This document shows, in pieces, positions 54,687-62,500 of a stretch of DNA of 64,000 nucleotides. The translations under genes and the position numbers were made by a program. How positions within the stretch are numbered: position 1 is the first letter of the stretch; the number at the start of each line of letters is the position of its first letter. Source of the DNA: Paenimyroides aestuarii (lineage in GTDB: Bacteria > Bacteroidota > Bacteroidia > Flavobacteriales > Flavobacteriaceae); NCBI RefSeq assembly GCF_024628805.1, contig NZ_CP102382.1, forward strand, positions 1,178,001-1,242,000. Reading direction: 5' to 3'. Below the pieces are notes generated by a model, which saw nothing but the letters and a program-made list of their open reading frames with translations, was not told where the DNA came from and searched no databases.

Positions 54687-55331
54687 GTGAAAATTATACT
54701 CGTAATATTATTGTCTGTTTTTAGTTTTGCTAAGGTATTTGCAACTGCACAATATCCTGACAGAATCGTATTTAATAACAAAGAATATTCTTTACTCACA
54801 AATCCACTTGAAAAATATTTTGAAAAGAATGAAGATAAACGACCTAAAGGTGGTGTAATGTCAACAGCTTTATGGAGAGGCTATGTTGCAACATTCGAAA
54901 TAATTGAAAATCAACTTTACGTAAAAGACATAAAAATTCAAATTTGGAATGAAAAATCCGATGATACAGAATGGAAAAGTGTGATAAATGAAGTCTTTCC
55001 GAAAACTGAAGATCGGAAAATTGATTGGTTCAATGGTCTACTTACTTTACCATATGGAGAATTAATTAATTATGTTCATATGGGATATGGTTCAACTTAT
55101 GAAAATTATATAATAATTGAAATTGAAAAAGGTAAATATATAAAGTCCAAAGATTTAAACTTCAAGGAGTATGAGAATCTTAAAGAAAAACAATTTGAAG
55201 CTTACATAAAGTCTAACGAATATCTTGAACGTAAAAAAGAACTAAAAAAAGATGGTTGGAAACAAAAAGATATAGATGGATTTTTAAGAAGTTTCGTTAC
55301 TGAATACACCGAAAAATTACTAATTGAATAA
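54687..55331 (+). CDS. Cassette 3: secreted hypothetical protein
   Basis: A 214-residue protein taking GTG 54687 as start, which gives the signal peptide (V/M)KIILVILLSVFSFAKVFA. Longer readings begin inside attC site 2 and are rejected. The mature part starts with TAQYPDRIVFNNKEYSLLTN and includes STALWRGYVATFEI and a charged helical C-terminus (about 160-214). I do not recognise a named family. It is the only gene of its cassette. Confidence 0.65.
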   Translation: MKIILVILLSVFSFAKVFATAQYPDRIVFNNKEYSLLTNPLEKYFEKNEDKRPKGGVMSTALWRGYVATFEIIENQLYVKDIKIQIWNEKSDDTEWKSVINEVFPKTEDRKIDWFNGLLTLPYGELINYVHMGYGSTYENYIIIEIEKGKYIKSKDLNFKEYENLKEKQFEAYIKSNEYLERKKELKKDGWKQKDIDGFLRSFVTEYTEKLLIE

Positions 55332-55337
55332 AAACAC

Positions 55338-55474
55338 TACGTACAACATCGGTTTGGCGAAATGGCGGGTGCAGTGCAAAATTCAACGGCAGTTTTTCAA
55401 TTGAACTTTAGTAATAAATTGAAGCTTTGTTCTCCGAAACCCGCCCGAACGCAAAGCCCGAACCGTTAGCAAAC
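55338..55474 (+). repeat. attC-like site 3
   Basis: Opens with TACGTACAAC, the exact reverse complement of the start of cassette 3 (GTTGTACGTA, 54660-54669), and closes with GTTAGCAAAC. The arms (CGGTTTGGCG...GGCGGG and CCCGCC...CCGAACCG) are complementary with bulges. Confidence 0.75.
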
Positions 55475-55479
55475 ATTGA

Positions 55480-56661
55480 ATGAAACACTCCATAATAGCA
55501 ATTTTTTCTCTGTTACTTTTATTTAATTGTAAAAACAAAAGTTTAATTGAAAATAAAGTAGCAGAAATTGAAATAAGTCAACCTATTCAAGACACAATTG
55601 GTTTAGACTCTATAAGTGTTGTTAGAAAAACACAAGCAAATATTCCATATCATCTAACTGGCATTGATAATGATATAGCACTACCATTTAACTATTCCAT
55701 TGATTACAGTAATGGTACATATGTTTTTAAGTGGCATTTGTGTGATTTGGTTATCGATAGTGATTCGTTAAACTATTCTCATTATAACTTTGAAAATAAT
55801 ATTCCATACAAAGGGTATATCGGTTTTGAAGGTAAGTTACATATTGTTAAAACGACGGACTCCTCTAGTGTAACAACCAAAAAATTTATACAACAACATA
55901 CAGAACTTTACCGTAAAATATATTTTTCTGATAAAGAAAGTATTATATTCAAATCTAATAGAGGAGCCATATGTACACTATATTTTAAGTATTCCAATAA
56001 AAGTAGTACCTTTTCTATATTCTATAAGGAAAATGAGACACTTGGTTTTGATGCGTCAGAACAAGAGTTGTTAGATTTAGCTATTTCTCAATTAAGGGTT
56101 GCTAAAAACCTATATAATACTAGTTTTAATAAGAACTTATTAGATTGGAATCATTACAAAAACGGGTTATCTATACTGGATAAAAAAGTTTATAAAAATA
56201 TACATAAAGGCATTATAAATTCTTTAGACACAATAAGTATGGATGAAGTTTACACGCCAAAAATTGATGGGAATTGGGATTTGGTTTCGATAATAAAAAT
56301 TGGAAATGAAGCAGAAAAACTCTGGAACGCAATAAATAATATTGATAAAAATAAAAAAGTAGATTTTCAAAAAAAATATGATACGCAACTATCTGAGCAA
56401 ATTGCTTTTTTACGCTCTGCTGAAAACTTCGTACAGCTAGAGTATAAAGATGAAAATACACTAATTATTAAGAAAGTCTATGATTATTCAAACAAAATAG
56501 ATTATGTGGTTTTTAGGAAGGAAATCATCAAAAATAAAGAGATATTGATGTTTACAGGTGGGCGGCAAAACTATGGACAAATTAATTCTAAAGAAATGGC
56601 TTATTTTTATCTCAAACTATTTGAAAACTATAAAACGTTTGCTAACAATGGCTATAAGTAA
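55480..56661 (+). CDS. Cassette 4: hypothetical lipoprotein
   Basis: A 393-residue lipoprotein (lipobox LLFNC near residue 17). The body is a mix of beta strands (about 50-180) and a helical region (about 195-330) with no motif I know. The last eight codons (TFANNGYK and the stop) are part of attC site 4, which begins at 56637. The start is six bases after the cassette core, so the mRNA must come from an upstream promoter. Confidence 0.65.
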   Translation: MKHSIIAIFSLLLLFNCKNKSLIENKVAEIEISQPIQDTIGLDSISVVRKTQANIPYHLTGIDNDIALPFNYSIDYSNGTYVFKWHLCDLVIDSDSLNYSHYNFENNIPYKGYIGFEGKLHIVKTTDSSSVTTKKFIQQHTELYRKIYFSDKESIIFKSNRGAICTLYFKYSNKSSTFSIFYKENETLGFDASEQELLDLAISQLRVAKNLYNTSFNKNLLDWNHYKNGLSILDKKVYKNIHKGIINSLDTISMDEVYTPKIDGNWDLVSIIKIGNEAEKLWNAINNIDKNKKVDFQKKYDTQLSEQIAFLRSAENFVQLEYKDENTLIIKKVYDYSNKIDYVVFRKEIIKNKEILMFTGGRQNYGQINSKEMAYFYLKLFENYKTFANNGYK

Positions 56662-56772
56662 TTGGGGCTTAAGTGATAAAACGAAAGTATAAACATAAAA
56701 CAAAGGTCGGTGCTAAACCGAAAAGTTAGGGCGTAAAATCCCCAACTGTTCATAGTCCAACCGTTGTAGCAC
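56637..56772 (+). repeat. attC-like site 4
   Basis: Opens with GTTTGCTAAC, the exact reverse complement of the start of cassette 4 (GTTAGCAAAC, 55465-55474), and closes with GTTGTAGCAC. Arms CTATAAGTAATTGGGG and CCCCAACTGTTCATAG pair with one small bulge. The left arm shares CTATAAGTAATTG with site 7. The site overlaps the end of the lipoprotein gene. Confidence 0.82.
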
Positions 56773-56794
56773 ATTTGAAAAAACTATTCCCGAA

Positions 56795-57046
56795 TTGAAA
56801 AGAAAAATAGGAATTACAATATTCACAATAGGAATTTTAATCGTCTCAAAATTTTGGGTTGGAATCTATACTCACGATGAATTTGGAGGAAAAAATGTTT
56901 TTATTAAACATAGACCGATTTGGAAAACGTTTTTTTATTCACCAAGAGGAATGAGTGATTTAAAACTATCTGAAATGTCAACTGAAAAACAAACTGAACA
57001 AATACTATTCGATGAATTTGTTTTAAAACATCAAACAATCGAATAA
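56795..57046 (+). CDS. Cassette 5a: small membrane-anchored hypothetical protein
   Basis: An 83-residue protein from a TTG start (gaaTTGaaaag), with one N-terminal membrane helix (about 5-24) and a polar tail (HDEFGGKNVFIKHRPIWKTF). Family not recognised. It lies in the same cassette as, and two bases before, the zinc-ribbon gene, with no attC between them. Confidence 0.55.
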   Translation: MKRKIGITIFTIGILIVSKFWVGIYTHDEFGGKNVFIKHRPIWKTFFYSPRGMSDLKLSEMSTEKQTEQILFDEFVLKHQTIE

Positions 57047-57047
57047 A

Positions 57048-57353
57048 ATGGAAATTAAATATTGCTGGAGATGCAAAATGGAAATTCCAATGTTGGACAA
57101 AGAAGAATTTGCTATCGCTTCTAAATTATACTCAAAAGGATTTAAAATAGCAAAAGTGGATAGAAAGGAGAGATTTAAAGAATTATTGGAATACTATAAT
57201 AAGTTGACTGGATTTGGAGAAACTGAACCGAATGCGATTATGCATCACTCACTTGAACAAGTCGGACCTGATTGTGAAAATTGCGGAAAACCATATAGAA
57301 CACCAAAAGCAAAAATGTGTGCGAATTGTGGAAATAAAAGAAAAGTTGAATAA
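57048..57353 (+). CDS. Cassette 5b: zinc-ribbon protein
   Basis: A 101-residue protein with two pairs of Cys pairs: CWRC near residue 6-9, and CENC and CANC near residues 77-80 and 92-95. The middle is helical (DKEEFAIASKLYSKG to LEYYNKLTGFGE). A zinc-binding structural or nucleic-acid-binding role is likely; the family is not known to me. It starts two bases after the stop of the preceding small gene, so the pair is probably translated together. Confidence 0.65.
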   Translation: MEIKYCWRCKMEIPMLDKEEFAIASKLYSKGFKIAKVDRKERFKELLEYYNKLTGFGETEPNAIMHHSLEQVGPDCENCGKPYRTPKAKMCANCGNKRKVE

Positions 57354-57360
57354 TAAAAAC

Positions 57361-57495
57361 GTGCTACAACACCGTGTATAGCTCATTGCGGCTGAATTCC
57401 TAATCGGAATTCATTGCAATTTGCTATCTTTCGGTTACGGCGGAAAATCCTCGCAGATCTCCCGCAACGAGCCATACACAAAACCGTTAGGCGAT
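57361..57495 (+). repeat. attC-like site 5
   Basis: Opens with GTGCTACAAC, the exact reverse complement of the start of cassette 5 (GTTGTAGCAC, 56763-56772), and closes with GTTAGGCGAT, a canonical GTTRRRY core. Arms CGTGTATAGCTCATTGCGG and CCCGCAACGAGCCATACACA are almost fully complementary. Confidence 0.85.
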
Positions 57496-57540
57496 ATGCT
57501 AAACCAACACTTTGCACAAACCGAAACGACATATAAACAG

Positions 57541-57960
57541 ATGAAAAACCAACTTTTGAAAACATTTCTTCGTATTAATATATTCAGCATTTTCACAACA
57601 TTTTTACTTGCTTTTATTTTGGTTTTTAGCTGGCAAAATTCAAAATTCTCTGAAATAGAAATGCGCAATTGTTATATGCCGTTTTTTACTGAAATCTTAG
57701 CGGTTGTATCTGCACTTTTCATTTCGCTTTCGACTCTTGGTATTTTCTTAAACTTAAACTGGAAATTCCGCCAATCAAAAACAAGAATTACTTTATCCTT
57801 TTTAGTACTTCCAATTGTGATGAGCAGTTTTTTTTGGTTAACTATATTCCAAAACGACATAGCCTACACTGAAACCATTCTAATAGCAATAGCAACATAT
57901 TTTCCTGTTTGGCTTTTCATCATCAGAGAATATTTAAAATTTTCAAAAACACTAAAATGA
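57541..57960 (+). CDS. Cassette 6a: hypothetical four-helix membrane protein
   Basis: A 139-residue protein if read from ATG 57541 (MKNQLLKTFLRIN). An in-frame ATG at 57496, directly after the cassette core, would add 15 residues and cannot be excluded. There are four likely membrane helices (FSIFTTFLLAFILVF, ILAVVSALFISLSTLGIF, ITLSFLVLPIVMSSFFW, ILIAIATYFPVWLFI). Family unknown. Its stop overlaps the next start (ATGA). Confidence 0.6.
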   Translation: MKNQLLKTFLRINIFSIFTTFLLAFILVFSWQNSKFSEIEMRNCYMPFFTEILAVVSALFISLSTLGIFLNLNWKFRQSKTRITLSFLVLPIVMSSFFWLTIFQNDIAYTETILIAIATYFPVWLFIIREYLKFSKTLK

Positions 57961-58247
57961 GAAATTTTCCACAAAAACTAACTATATATTACGTCTTTGG
58001 AATTGTATTGACTATTATCGGTATTATCGGATTGATTTTATTTGTGTCAAGTTCTGGTATGAACGACCAAATGACGGGAATGTATGCCTCAATGCTATTG
58101 ATTCCTGCATTGATAATTATTGTTATTGACCGAATTTGTGTACAGAAATTCGGAACTAAAAAAGTGAACAAATCCTCGCTCTACATTTTAGCAGGACTTT
58201 TTCTACTATATATTTTAAACACAATTAGGTTGGTGTTAGTAGGTTAA
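57957..58247 (+). CDS. Cassette 6b: small hypothetical membrane protein
   Basis: A 96-residue protein with three membrane helices (about 10-30, 43-60, 75-94). Its ATG overlaps the previous TGA by four bases, so the two membrane proteins are translationally coupled and may form a complex. Family not recognised. Confidence 0.6.
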   Translation: MRNFPQKLTIYYVFGIVLTIIGIIGLILFVSSSGMNDQMTGMYASMLLIPALIIIVIDRICVQKFGTKKVNKSSLYILAGLFLLYILNTIRLVLVG

Positions 58248-58288
58248 AAATACCACATCTAAACTTCCATATCAAACATAATATTTTG

Positions 58289-58296
58289 TAAATTTG
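58289..58296 (+). promoter_or_regulatory. Promoter -7 box (TAAATTTG) for the zeta-toxin-like gene
   Basis: TAAATTTG ends five bases before ATG 58302, inside cassette 6. It gives the toxin-like gene its own, almost leaderless, transcript. Confidence 0.45.
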
Positions 58297-58301
58297 CGAT
58301 T

Positions 58302-58886
58302 ATGACTGACAAAAAACTTTACATAATCGCAGGTTGCAACGGAGCAGGAAAAACGACTGCCTCATTTACGATTTTACCTGAGATTTTAGATTGTAAAGAA
58401 TTTGTGAATGCAGACGAAATTGCAAAAGGACTTTCCCCTTTTCAACCTGAAAAAGTTTCGTTTGAAGCAGGTAGAATAATGCTAAACAGAATCAACGAAC
58501 TACTTTCTAACAACGAAAATTTCGCATTTGAAACGACTTTATCAACCAAAAGTTATAAGAACAAAATCATCGAAGCAAAAGATAAAGGTTATCGAGTAAC
58601 ATTGTTATTCTTTTGGCTTCAAAACATTGAACTAGCTAAAGAACGTGTGAAAATTAGGGTTTCGGAAGGTGGACATAACATCGAGCCAGAAGTTATCGAA
58701 AGAAGATATATCAGAGGAATTAAAAATTTGTTCGACATCTATCTTCCAATCGTTGACGGAGCATTTATTTTTGATAACTCGGAAGTGAAACACGAACTTT
58801 TAGCGGATAAACAATTTGATACTTCACTTAATATTGTAAACATAGACAAGTTTAATCTTTTAAAAAAATACTATGACAACAACTGA
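58302..58886 (+). CDS. Cassette 6c: zeta-toxin-like P-loop kinase
   Basis: A 194-residue protein with Walker A GCNGAGKTT at residues 11-19, the switch region FVNADEIAKGLSPF, the ETTLS segment and an Arg-rich lid (RVKIRVSEGGHNIEPEVIERRYIRG). This matches the zeta-toxin-like AAA group. True zeta toxins phosphorylate UDP-GlcNAc; many relatives are of unknown function. A 50-residue gene overlaps its end by 14 bases and is a candidate antitoxin. Toxin-antitoxin pairs are frequent cargo in chromosomal integrons. Confidence 0.82.
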   Translation: MTDKKLYIIAGCNGAGKTTASFTILPEILDCKEFVNADEIAKGLSPFQPEKVSFEAGRIMLNRINELLSNNENFAFETTLSTKSYKNKIIEAKDKGYRVTLLFFWLQNIELAKERVKIRVSEGGHNIEPEVIERRYIRGIKNLFDIYLPIVDGAFIFDNSEVKHELLADKQFDTSLNIVNIDKFNLLKKYYDNN

Positions 58887-59025
58887 AAAACATATAGACG
58901 AAAAAAATAAAATACTAAAAGGACTTGAAAAAGTATATGAAAAACTTTTAGAATTTAAGAAAATGAAAAACAGCGAACTGGTTATTTTGCGTGACAACAA
59001 AATTGTTAAAATAAAACCTGAATAA
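58873..59025 (+). CDS. Cassette 6d: small candidate antitoxin
   Basis: A 50-residue frame (ATG 58873, stop TAA 59023-59025) overlapping the zeta-like gene by 14 bases. Its parts are a Lys/Glu-rich helix (NKILKGLEKVYEKLLEFKK) and a short strand-rich end (SELVILRDNKIVKIKP). This charged helix plus hydrophobic tail is usual for small partners of such kinases. That it is the antitoxin is inference from size and overlap. Confidence 0.6.
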   Translation: MTTTEKHIDEKNKILKGLEKVYEKLLEFKKMKNSELVILRDNKIVKIKPE

Positions 59026-59032
59026 TAGCACA

Positions 59033-59251
59033 ATCGCCTAACACGGTATTGCCAAAAGCGGGGCTGAAGGAATTCTAATGAAATTTTTGCTATATTTGAA
59101 CTTTTGGTAATTCTATATCGCCTTCGCCATTTGTATTTGCTTTTTATATATATTAGCAAATAAAAAATGGCTTCGGCTACTTTGGGTGATAAGTTGAAAG
59201 TTTGGTTCTTCGATTTCCCCACCATCGCAAAACCACAATCCGTCGTAAGAC
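59033..59251 (+). repeat. attC-like site 6 (unusually long)
   Basis: Opens with ATCGCCTAAC, the exact reverse complement of the start of cassette 6 (GTTAGGCGAT, 57486-57495), and ends with GTCGTAAGAC. At about 219 bases it is some 80 longer than the others. The first 70 bases copy site 2, including TATATTTG (59091-59098), but the right arm does not match that left arm well. It may be a composite of two sites or the scar of a lost cassette. Confidence 0.65.
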
Positions 59252-59266
59252 ATTCTGAGAAAACGA

Positions 59267-60001
59267 ATGACAAAACAAATAACAATTATAATTCTGACCT
59301 TTTTACTTTTTTCTTGTAAAGGAAAAAACGGAAATGAAAATCAGGGTATGGATGTGAATTCTCAATTGAAAGAAGTAACCAATTATCAAGAATTAAATGA
59401 CTTTCAAAGTGCAAATAAGCTATTGAATACCTTAATAAACGAAAATCCAAATAATGCAGAATTATATTTTCGTTTAGCTCACTCCAAAACCATTTCTAAT
59501 CCAAATCTTTTTGAAATAATGAATCTTCTTGAAGAATGCTTAAAAAGAGATTCACTAAACTTTAAAGCTCTCTATTTAAAATCTCAAGGTCTTATGTTTA
59601 TGGGAGACTTTAAAGGAGCTTTAGAAACCGAAAAAAGAATTTTAGAGAATTATCCTGATTCATTTATTTTAAAAGCTGATATTGCTTCAACATTGTTGTT
59701 TAATGGAGATTTTGAGAAAGCTATTGAATTCTCTGAATCAATATTACCAGAAAGTCCGAACATTTACGAAAACGAAAGACTAATTAGAGTACAAATATAT
59801 GCTAACTATTTTTTAGACAATATTGAGGATGTCAAAATAGGAAAAGACAAATTACAACAGCTAGGCTTCGAAACTGATTATTTACAGAAACTTATTGATA
59901 GTAAGGAACTGAAATTTGAAAACTTTGCTGTTGGAAAAAATGTTGGAAATAAACCCTGTTCACTTAATGAATTGAACATTATGTTTCCAGAAAAGAGTTA
60001 A
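59267..60001 (+). CDS. Cassette 7: TPR-type lipoprotein
   Basis: A 244-residue lipoprotein (lipobox LLFSC near residue 17). Residues about 40-200 contain several helical repeats of TPR type (NPNNAELYFRLAHSKTI, DSLNFKALYLKSQGLMFMGD and a third near 125-155 with NGDFEKAIEFSE). TPR arrays mediate protein contacts; partner unknown. Its start matches the end of attC site 6. Confidence 0.72.
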   Translation: MTKQITIIILTFLLFSCKGKNGNENQGMDVNSQLKEVTNYQELNDFQSANKLLNTLINENPNNAELYFRLAHSKTISNPNLFEIMNLLEECLKRDSLNFKALYLKSQGLMFMGDFKGALETEKRILENYPDSFILKADIASTLLFNGDFEKAIEFSESILPESPNIYENERLIRVQIYANYFLDNIEDVKIGKDKLQQLGFETDYLQKLIDSKELKFENFAVGKNVGNKPCSLNELNIMFPEKS

Positions 60002-60011
60002 AAAAAACGAT

Positions 60012-60147
60012 AACCCAACAATCGCTATAAGTAATTGCTACTTGTCGCCTACTTCTGAAAATCCGCGAGGATTTTCAGTTTGGTGTGTACTTGCAAAGTT
60101 ACGTGCTAAACCACGCAACTACACATACATGCAAAACGTTACTGCCA
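60012..60147 (+). repeat. attC-like site 7
   Basis: Opens with AACCCAAC (canonical RYYYAAC) and ends with GTTACTGCCA. The left arm CGCTATAAGTAATTG is shared with site 4 and pairs partly with the right side. The opening does not match the start of its own cassette, unlike sites 1-6, so cassette 7 may be rearranged. Confidence 0.65.
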
Positions 60148-60167
60148 TTTTAAAGCAACACACATCT

Positions 60168-60740
60168 ATGAAAAAACTTCCGAATTTTGACATAAAACCA
60201 CACGGGGAAATCTCAAGAGCATTTTTAAGACAAAATATCTTAACATTTCACCGAGCCACTGAATATATTCAAAATTTGAGTTACGGAAGAAATTCAAACA
60301 AAGAGGATTTAAAAAGCATTTTCATAGAGAAAAAAGGAACTTGTAGCACCAAACACGCTGTATTAAAACAGTTAGCCAATGAAAATGATTTTAAAAACAT
60401 TCAACTGATACTCGGAATTTTCAAGATGAATCCTCACAATACGCCAAAAGTTCAAAAGACTTTATTAGAAAATAATCTGAAGTATATACCGGAAGCACAC
60501 AACTATTTGAAGTACGAAAATGAAATTTTCGATTATACTAAACAAAATTCTTCGTCAGCAGGCTTCGTAAATGACTTACTTTTTGAAACAGAAATCCAGC
60601 CAAATGAGATTAACAATTTCAAAATTCAAATACATAAAGATTATTTAATAAATTGGCTCAATGAAAATAACAACATAAATTACTCTCTTGATGAGCTTTG
60701 GAAAATCAGAGAGCAATGTATTGAAGATTTATCAAAATGA
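60168..60740 (+). CDS. Cassette 8a: transglutaminase-like protein
   Basis: A 190-residue protein starting at ATG 60168 (MKKLPNFDIK); longer readings lie within attC site 7. A possible Cys-His-Asp triad is visible: Cys in KKGTCSTKHAVL near residue 61, His in YIPEAHNYLKY and Asp in EIFDYTKQNSS, in the order and rough spacing of transglutaminase/cysteine-peptidase folds. No signal peptide, so it acts in the cytoplasm. It overlaps the next gene by four bases (ATGA), so the two products may work together. Confidence 0.6.
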   Translation: MKKLPNFDIKPHGEISRAFLRQNILTFHRATEYIQNLSYGRNSNKEDLKSIFIEKKGTCSTKHAVLKQLANENDFKNIQLILGIFKMNPHNTPKVQKTLLENNLKYIPEAHNYLKYENEIFDYTKQNSSSAGFVNDLLFETEIQPNEINNFKIQIHKDYLINWLNENNNINYSLDELWKIREQCIEDLSK

Positions 60741-61177
60741 ACAAAAATAAATTACATACAGATAAAATAGTAAAAGGAAATCGAACCTACTTTTTTGACA
60801 TAAAAAAGAGTGAACAAGGAGATTTGTATCTAACTATTTCAGAGAAGAAAAAAACTGACAATACTTCGGAACATCATAGAGTTATGATTTTTGAAGAAGA
60901 TTTAAAGGATTTTGTGGATACGTTTAGAAATGCACTATTGAAGTTTAAAGAACTTCAACAACCAAAGACTGAAGAAAAAAAATATTCAATAGAAAAAATT
61001 AGAGCAACACACCAAAATGCCTATCAACCTTGGACAGAAGAAGATGATGAAAAACTTGAATTGTTATTTTGTGAAGGTAAAAAAGTAAAAGAACTTGCTC
61101 ATATTTTCGAAAGAAAAGAAGGAGCAATAACCTCTCGAATTAAAAAACTCGAACTAAAGGAAAAATATGGGCGATAA
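60737..61177 (+). CDS. Cassette 8b: PUR-like (DUF3276) and Myb/SANT-like nucleic-acid-binding protein
   Basis: A 146-residue protein with two parts. Residues about 12-75 (GNRTYFFDIKKSEQGDLYLTISEKKK, then VMIFEEDLKDFVDTFRNAL) match the Pur-alpha-like DUF3276 domain, which binds single-stranded DNA or RNA. Residues about 97-142 (PWTEEDDEKLELLFCEGKKV, ELAHIF, GAITSRIKKL) are a Myb/SANT-like helix-turn-helix. It is translationally coupled to the transglutaminase-like gene. DNA or RNA binding is likely; the target is unknown. Confidence 0.72.
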   Translation: MNKNKLHTDKIVKGNRTYFFDIKKSEQGDLYLTISEKKKTDNTSEHHRVMIFEEDLKDFVDTFRNALLKFKELQQPKTEEKKYSIEKIRATHQNAYQPWTEEDDEKLELLFCEGKKVKELAHIFERKEGAITSRIKKLELKEKYGR

Positions 61178-61200
61178 AACAACTACACGCTGAAAAATAC

Positions 61201-61485
61201 CGCCCACAACGGCAAACCTTGCACAACTCTCATTTTTCAGAAAACAAATAGAATATCCAACCTCGTTTAAGCTTTTTTAAGCGAGGTTTATTTTTTGAAA
61301 AGTATTTTGAAAGGGAATTTTTTTCGTACTTGTATAAAGCAAGATTCCATTTTTTTTCTATTTTTGAGTGATGAAACAGATGCATGCGGTTTTGTAAAAT
61401 AGTGCTAAATTTAAGCATTTGAATTCTATTGGGTATTTGCATTTTGAATTTCCCAACATCGCAAAGCCGAAAGCAGTTAGCCACC
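61201..61485 (+). repeat. Weak attC-like region 8
   Basis: Begins CGCCCACAAC and ends GTTAGCCACC, with AAC and GTT cores in the right places, but at 285 bases it is too long for a normal site and its arms pair poorly. A terminator hairpin lies inside (61259-61297). Probably a decayed site. Confidence 0.4.
61259..61297 (+). terminator. Rho-independent terminator inside the array
   Basis: CCTCGTTTAA / TTAAGCGAGG with a short loop and TTTATTTTTT after it. It would separate transcription of cassettes 1-8 from those further right. Confidence 0.7.
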
Positions 61486-61500
61486 ATTTAAAAGAACAAA

Positions 61501-62496
61501 ATGACAAGAATAAAAACTATTGTTTTGACAATTCTAACAGTCTTTGTACTTCAAAGCTGTAATGTTGGAACTACAGGAACTTGGAAAGACGAGAACATTG
61601 AACAAAGTCTAAAAAATGAAATTGAAACGTTGGACATAAAAGTTTTGGAGGCCGTTACTACAAATAATATTGAACTTTTGAAATCAATAATGTCAGATAA
61701 GCTATTAGAAAAAAGTGGTGATAACATTGGTCAATTGCTTGAACAAGCAAGTAGTGTGATTACTACTACTGACTATAAAGTTTTAAATCAATTTCATACA
61801 AAGAATTCAACAACAGGTATTGGAAATACTATTGTGTCAGGAGTTAGCGGACTGAATGACTATACTGTAAATTATCAAGCCTTGAACGAAGAAATGTTCA
61901 TTTCCCTTTTAATTTCCAAAAGCGGTCTTGACGAATTTATTGTTACCAACATTTATGGAAATTATCCAGATGGTTGGAAGCTCAATATCCTTCATTTCGG
62001 ACAATACAAAGTCAATGACAAAACTGCCCCTGAATTGTACTCTGAAGCCAAAGTGGAACATGAAAATGGATATTTGATTAATGCTGCGAACAATATGTTT
62101 CTAAGCTCAAGAGTGGCAAATCCCGTCAATAATTTTTGGCAATATCAAAAAGAAGAGGAAATGAAAGGGTTTTATGAAAAAGTAATGAAAGAAATAAACT
62201 CTAAATATAAATTTCCAATGACACTTGAAGCAATTGACTCAAAACCACAAATCTTGTCAATTTATCCAAAAGGAACTGAAGAAGGATATTTCCCGATGAT
62301 TGAGTATGTGACCAACTTAGACTTAAAAGATACGGTGAAAACCAACGCAGAGTATGAAAAAGTTCATTCAGAGATTATCAAAGCTTTTAATGGAATTGAA
62401 AAGAACAAGGACTATGTTATTTACAAGGCATTTAGTGAAATTCCAAACGGAAAAACGCCTGTTCCAACTTATGGATTTGTAAAAAAATTAAAGTAA
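61501..62496 (+). CDS. Cassette 9: hypothetical lipoprotein
   Basis: A 331-residue lipoprotein (lipobox VLQSC, Cys20). It starts with a helical segment (IEQSLKNEIETLDIKVLEAV) followed by a region like SnoaL/NTF2-type folds (about 40-160) and a C-terminal domain with a repeat-like NFWQYQKEEEMKGFYEKV. No motif identifies a function. It follows the decayed region 8. Confidence 0.65.
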   Translation: MTRIKTIVLTILTVFVLQSCNVGTTGTWKDENIEQSLKNEIETLDIKVLEAVTTNNIELLKSIMSDKLLEKSGDNIGQLLEQASSVITTTDYKVLNQFHTKNSTTGIGNTIVSGVSGLNDYTVNYQALNEEMFISLLISKSGLDEFIVTNIYGNYPDGWKLNILHFGQYKVNDKTAPELYSEAKVEHENGYLINAANNMFLSSRVANPVNNFWQYQKEEEMKGFYEKVMKEINSKYKFPMTLEAIDSKPQILSIYPKGTEEGYFPMIEYVTNLDLKDTVKTNAEYEKVHSEIIKAFNGIEKNKDYVIYKAFSEIPNGKTPVPTYGFVKKLK

Positions 62497-62500
62497 AAAA

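Noticed and set aside
61230..61487. An 85-codon minus-strand frame between cassettes 8 and 9
   Set aside because: It reads through a terminator hairpin and decayed repeat, has no recognisable domain and runs against the direction of every gene in the array.
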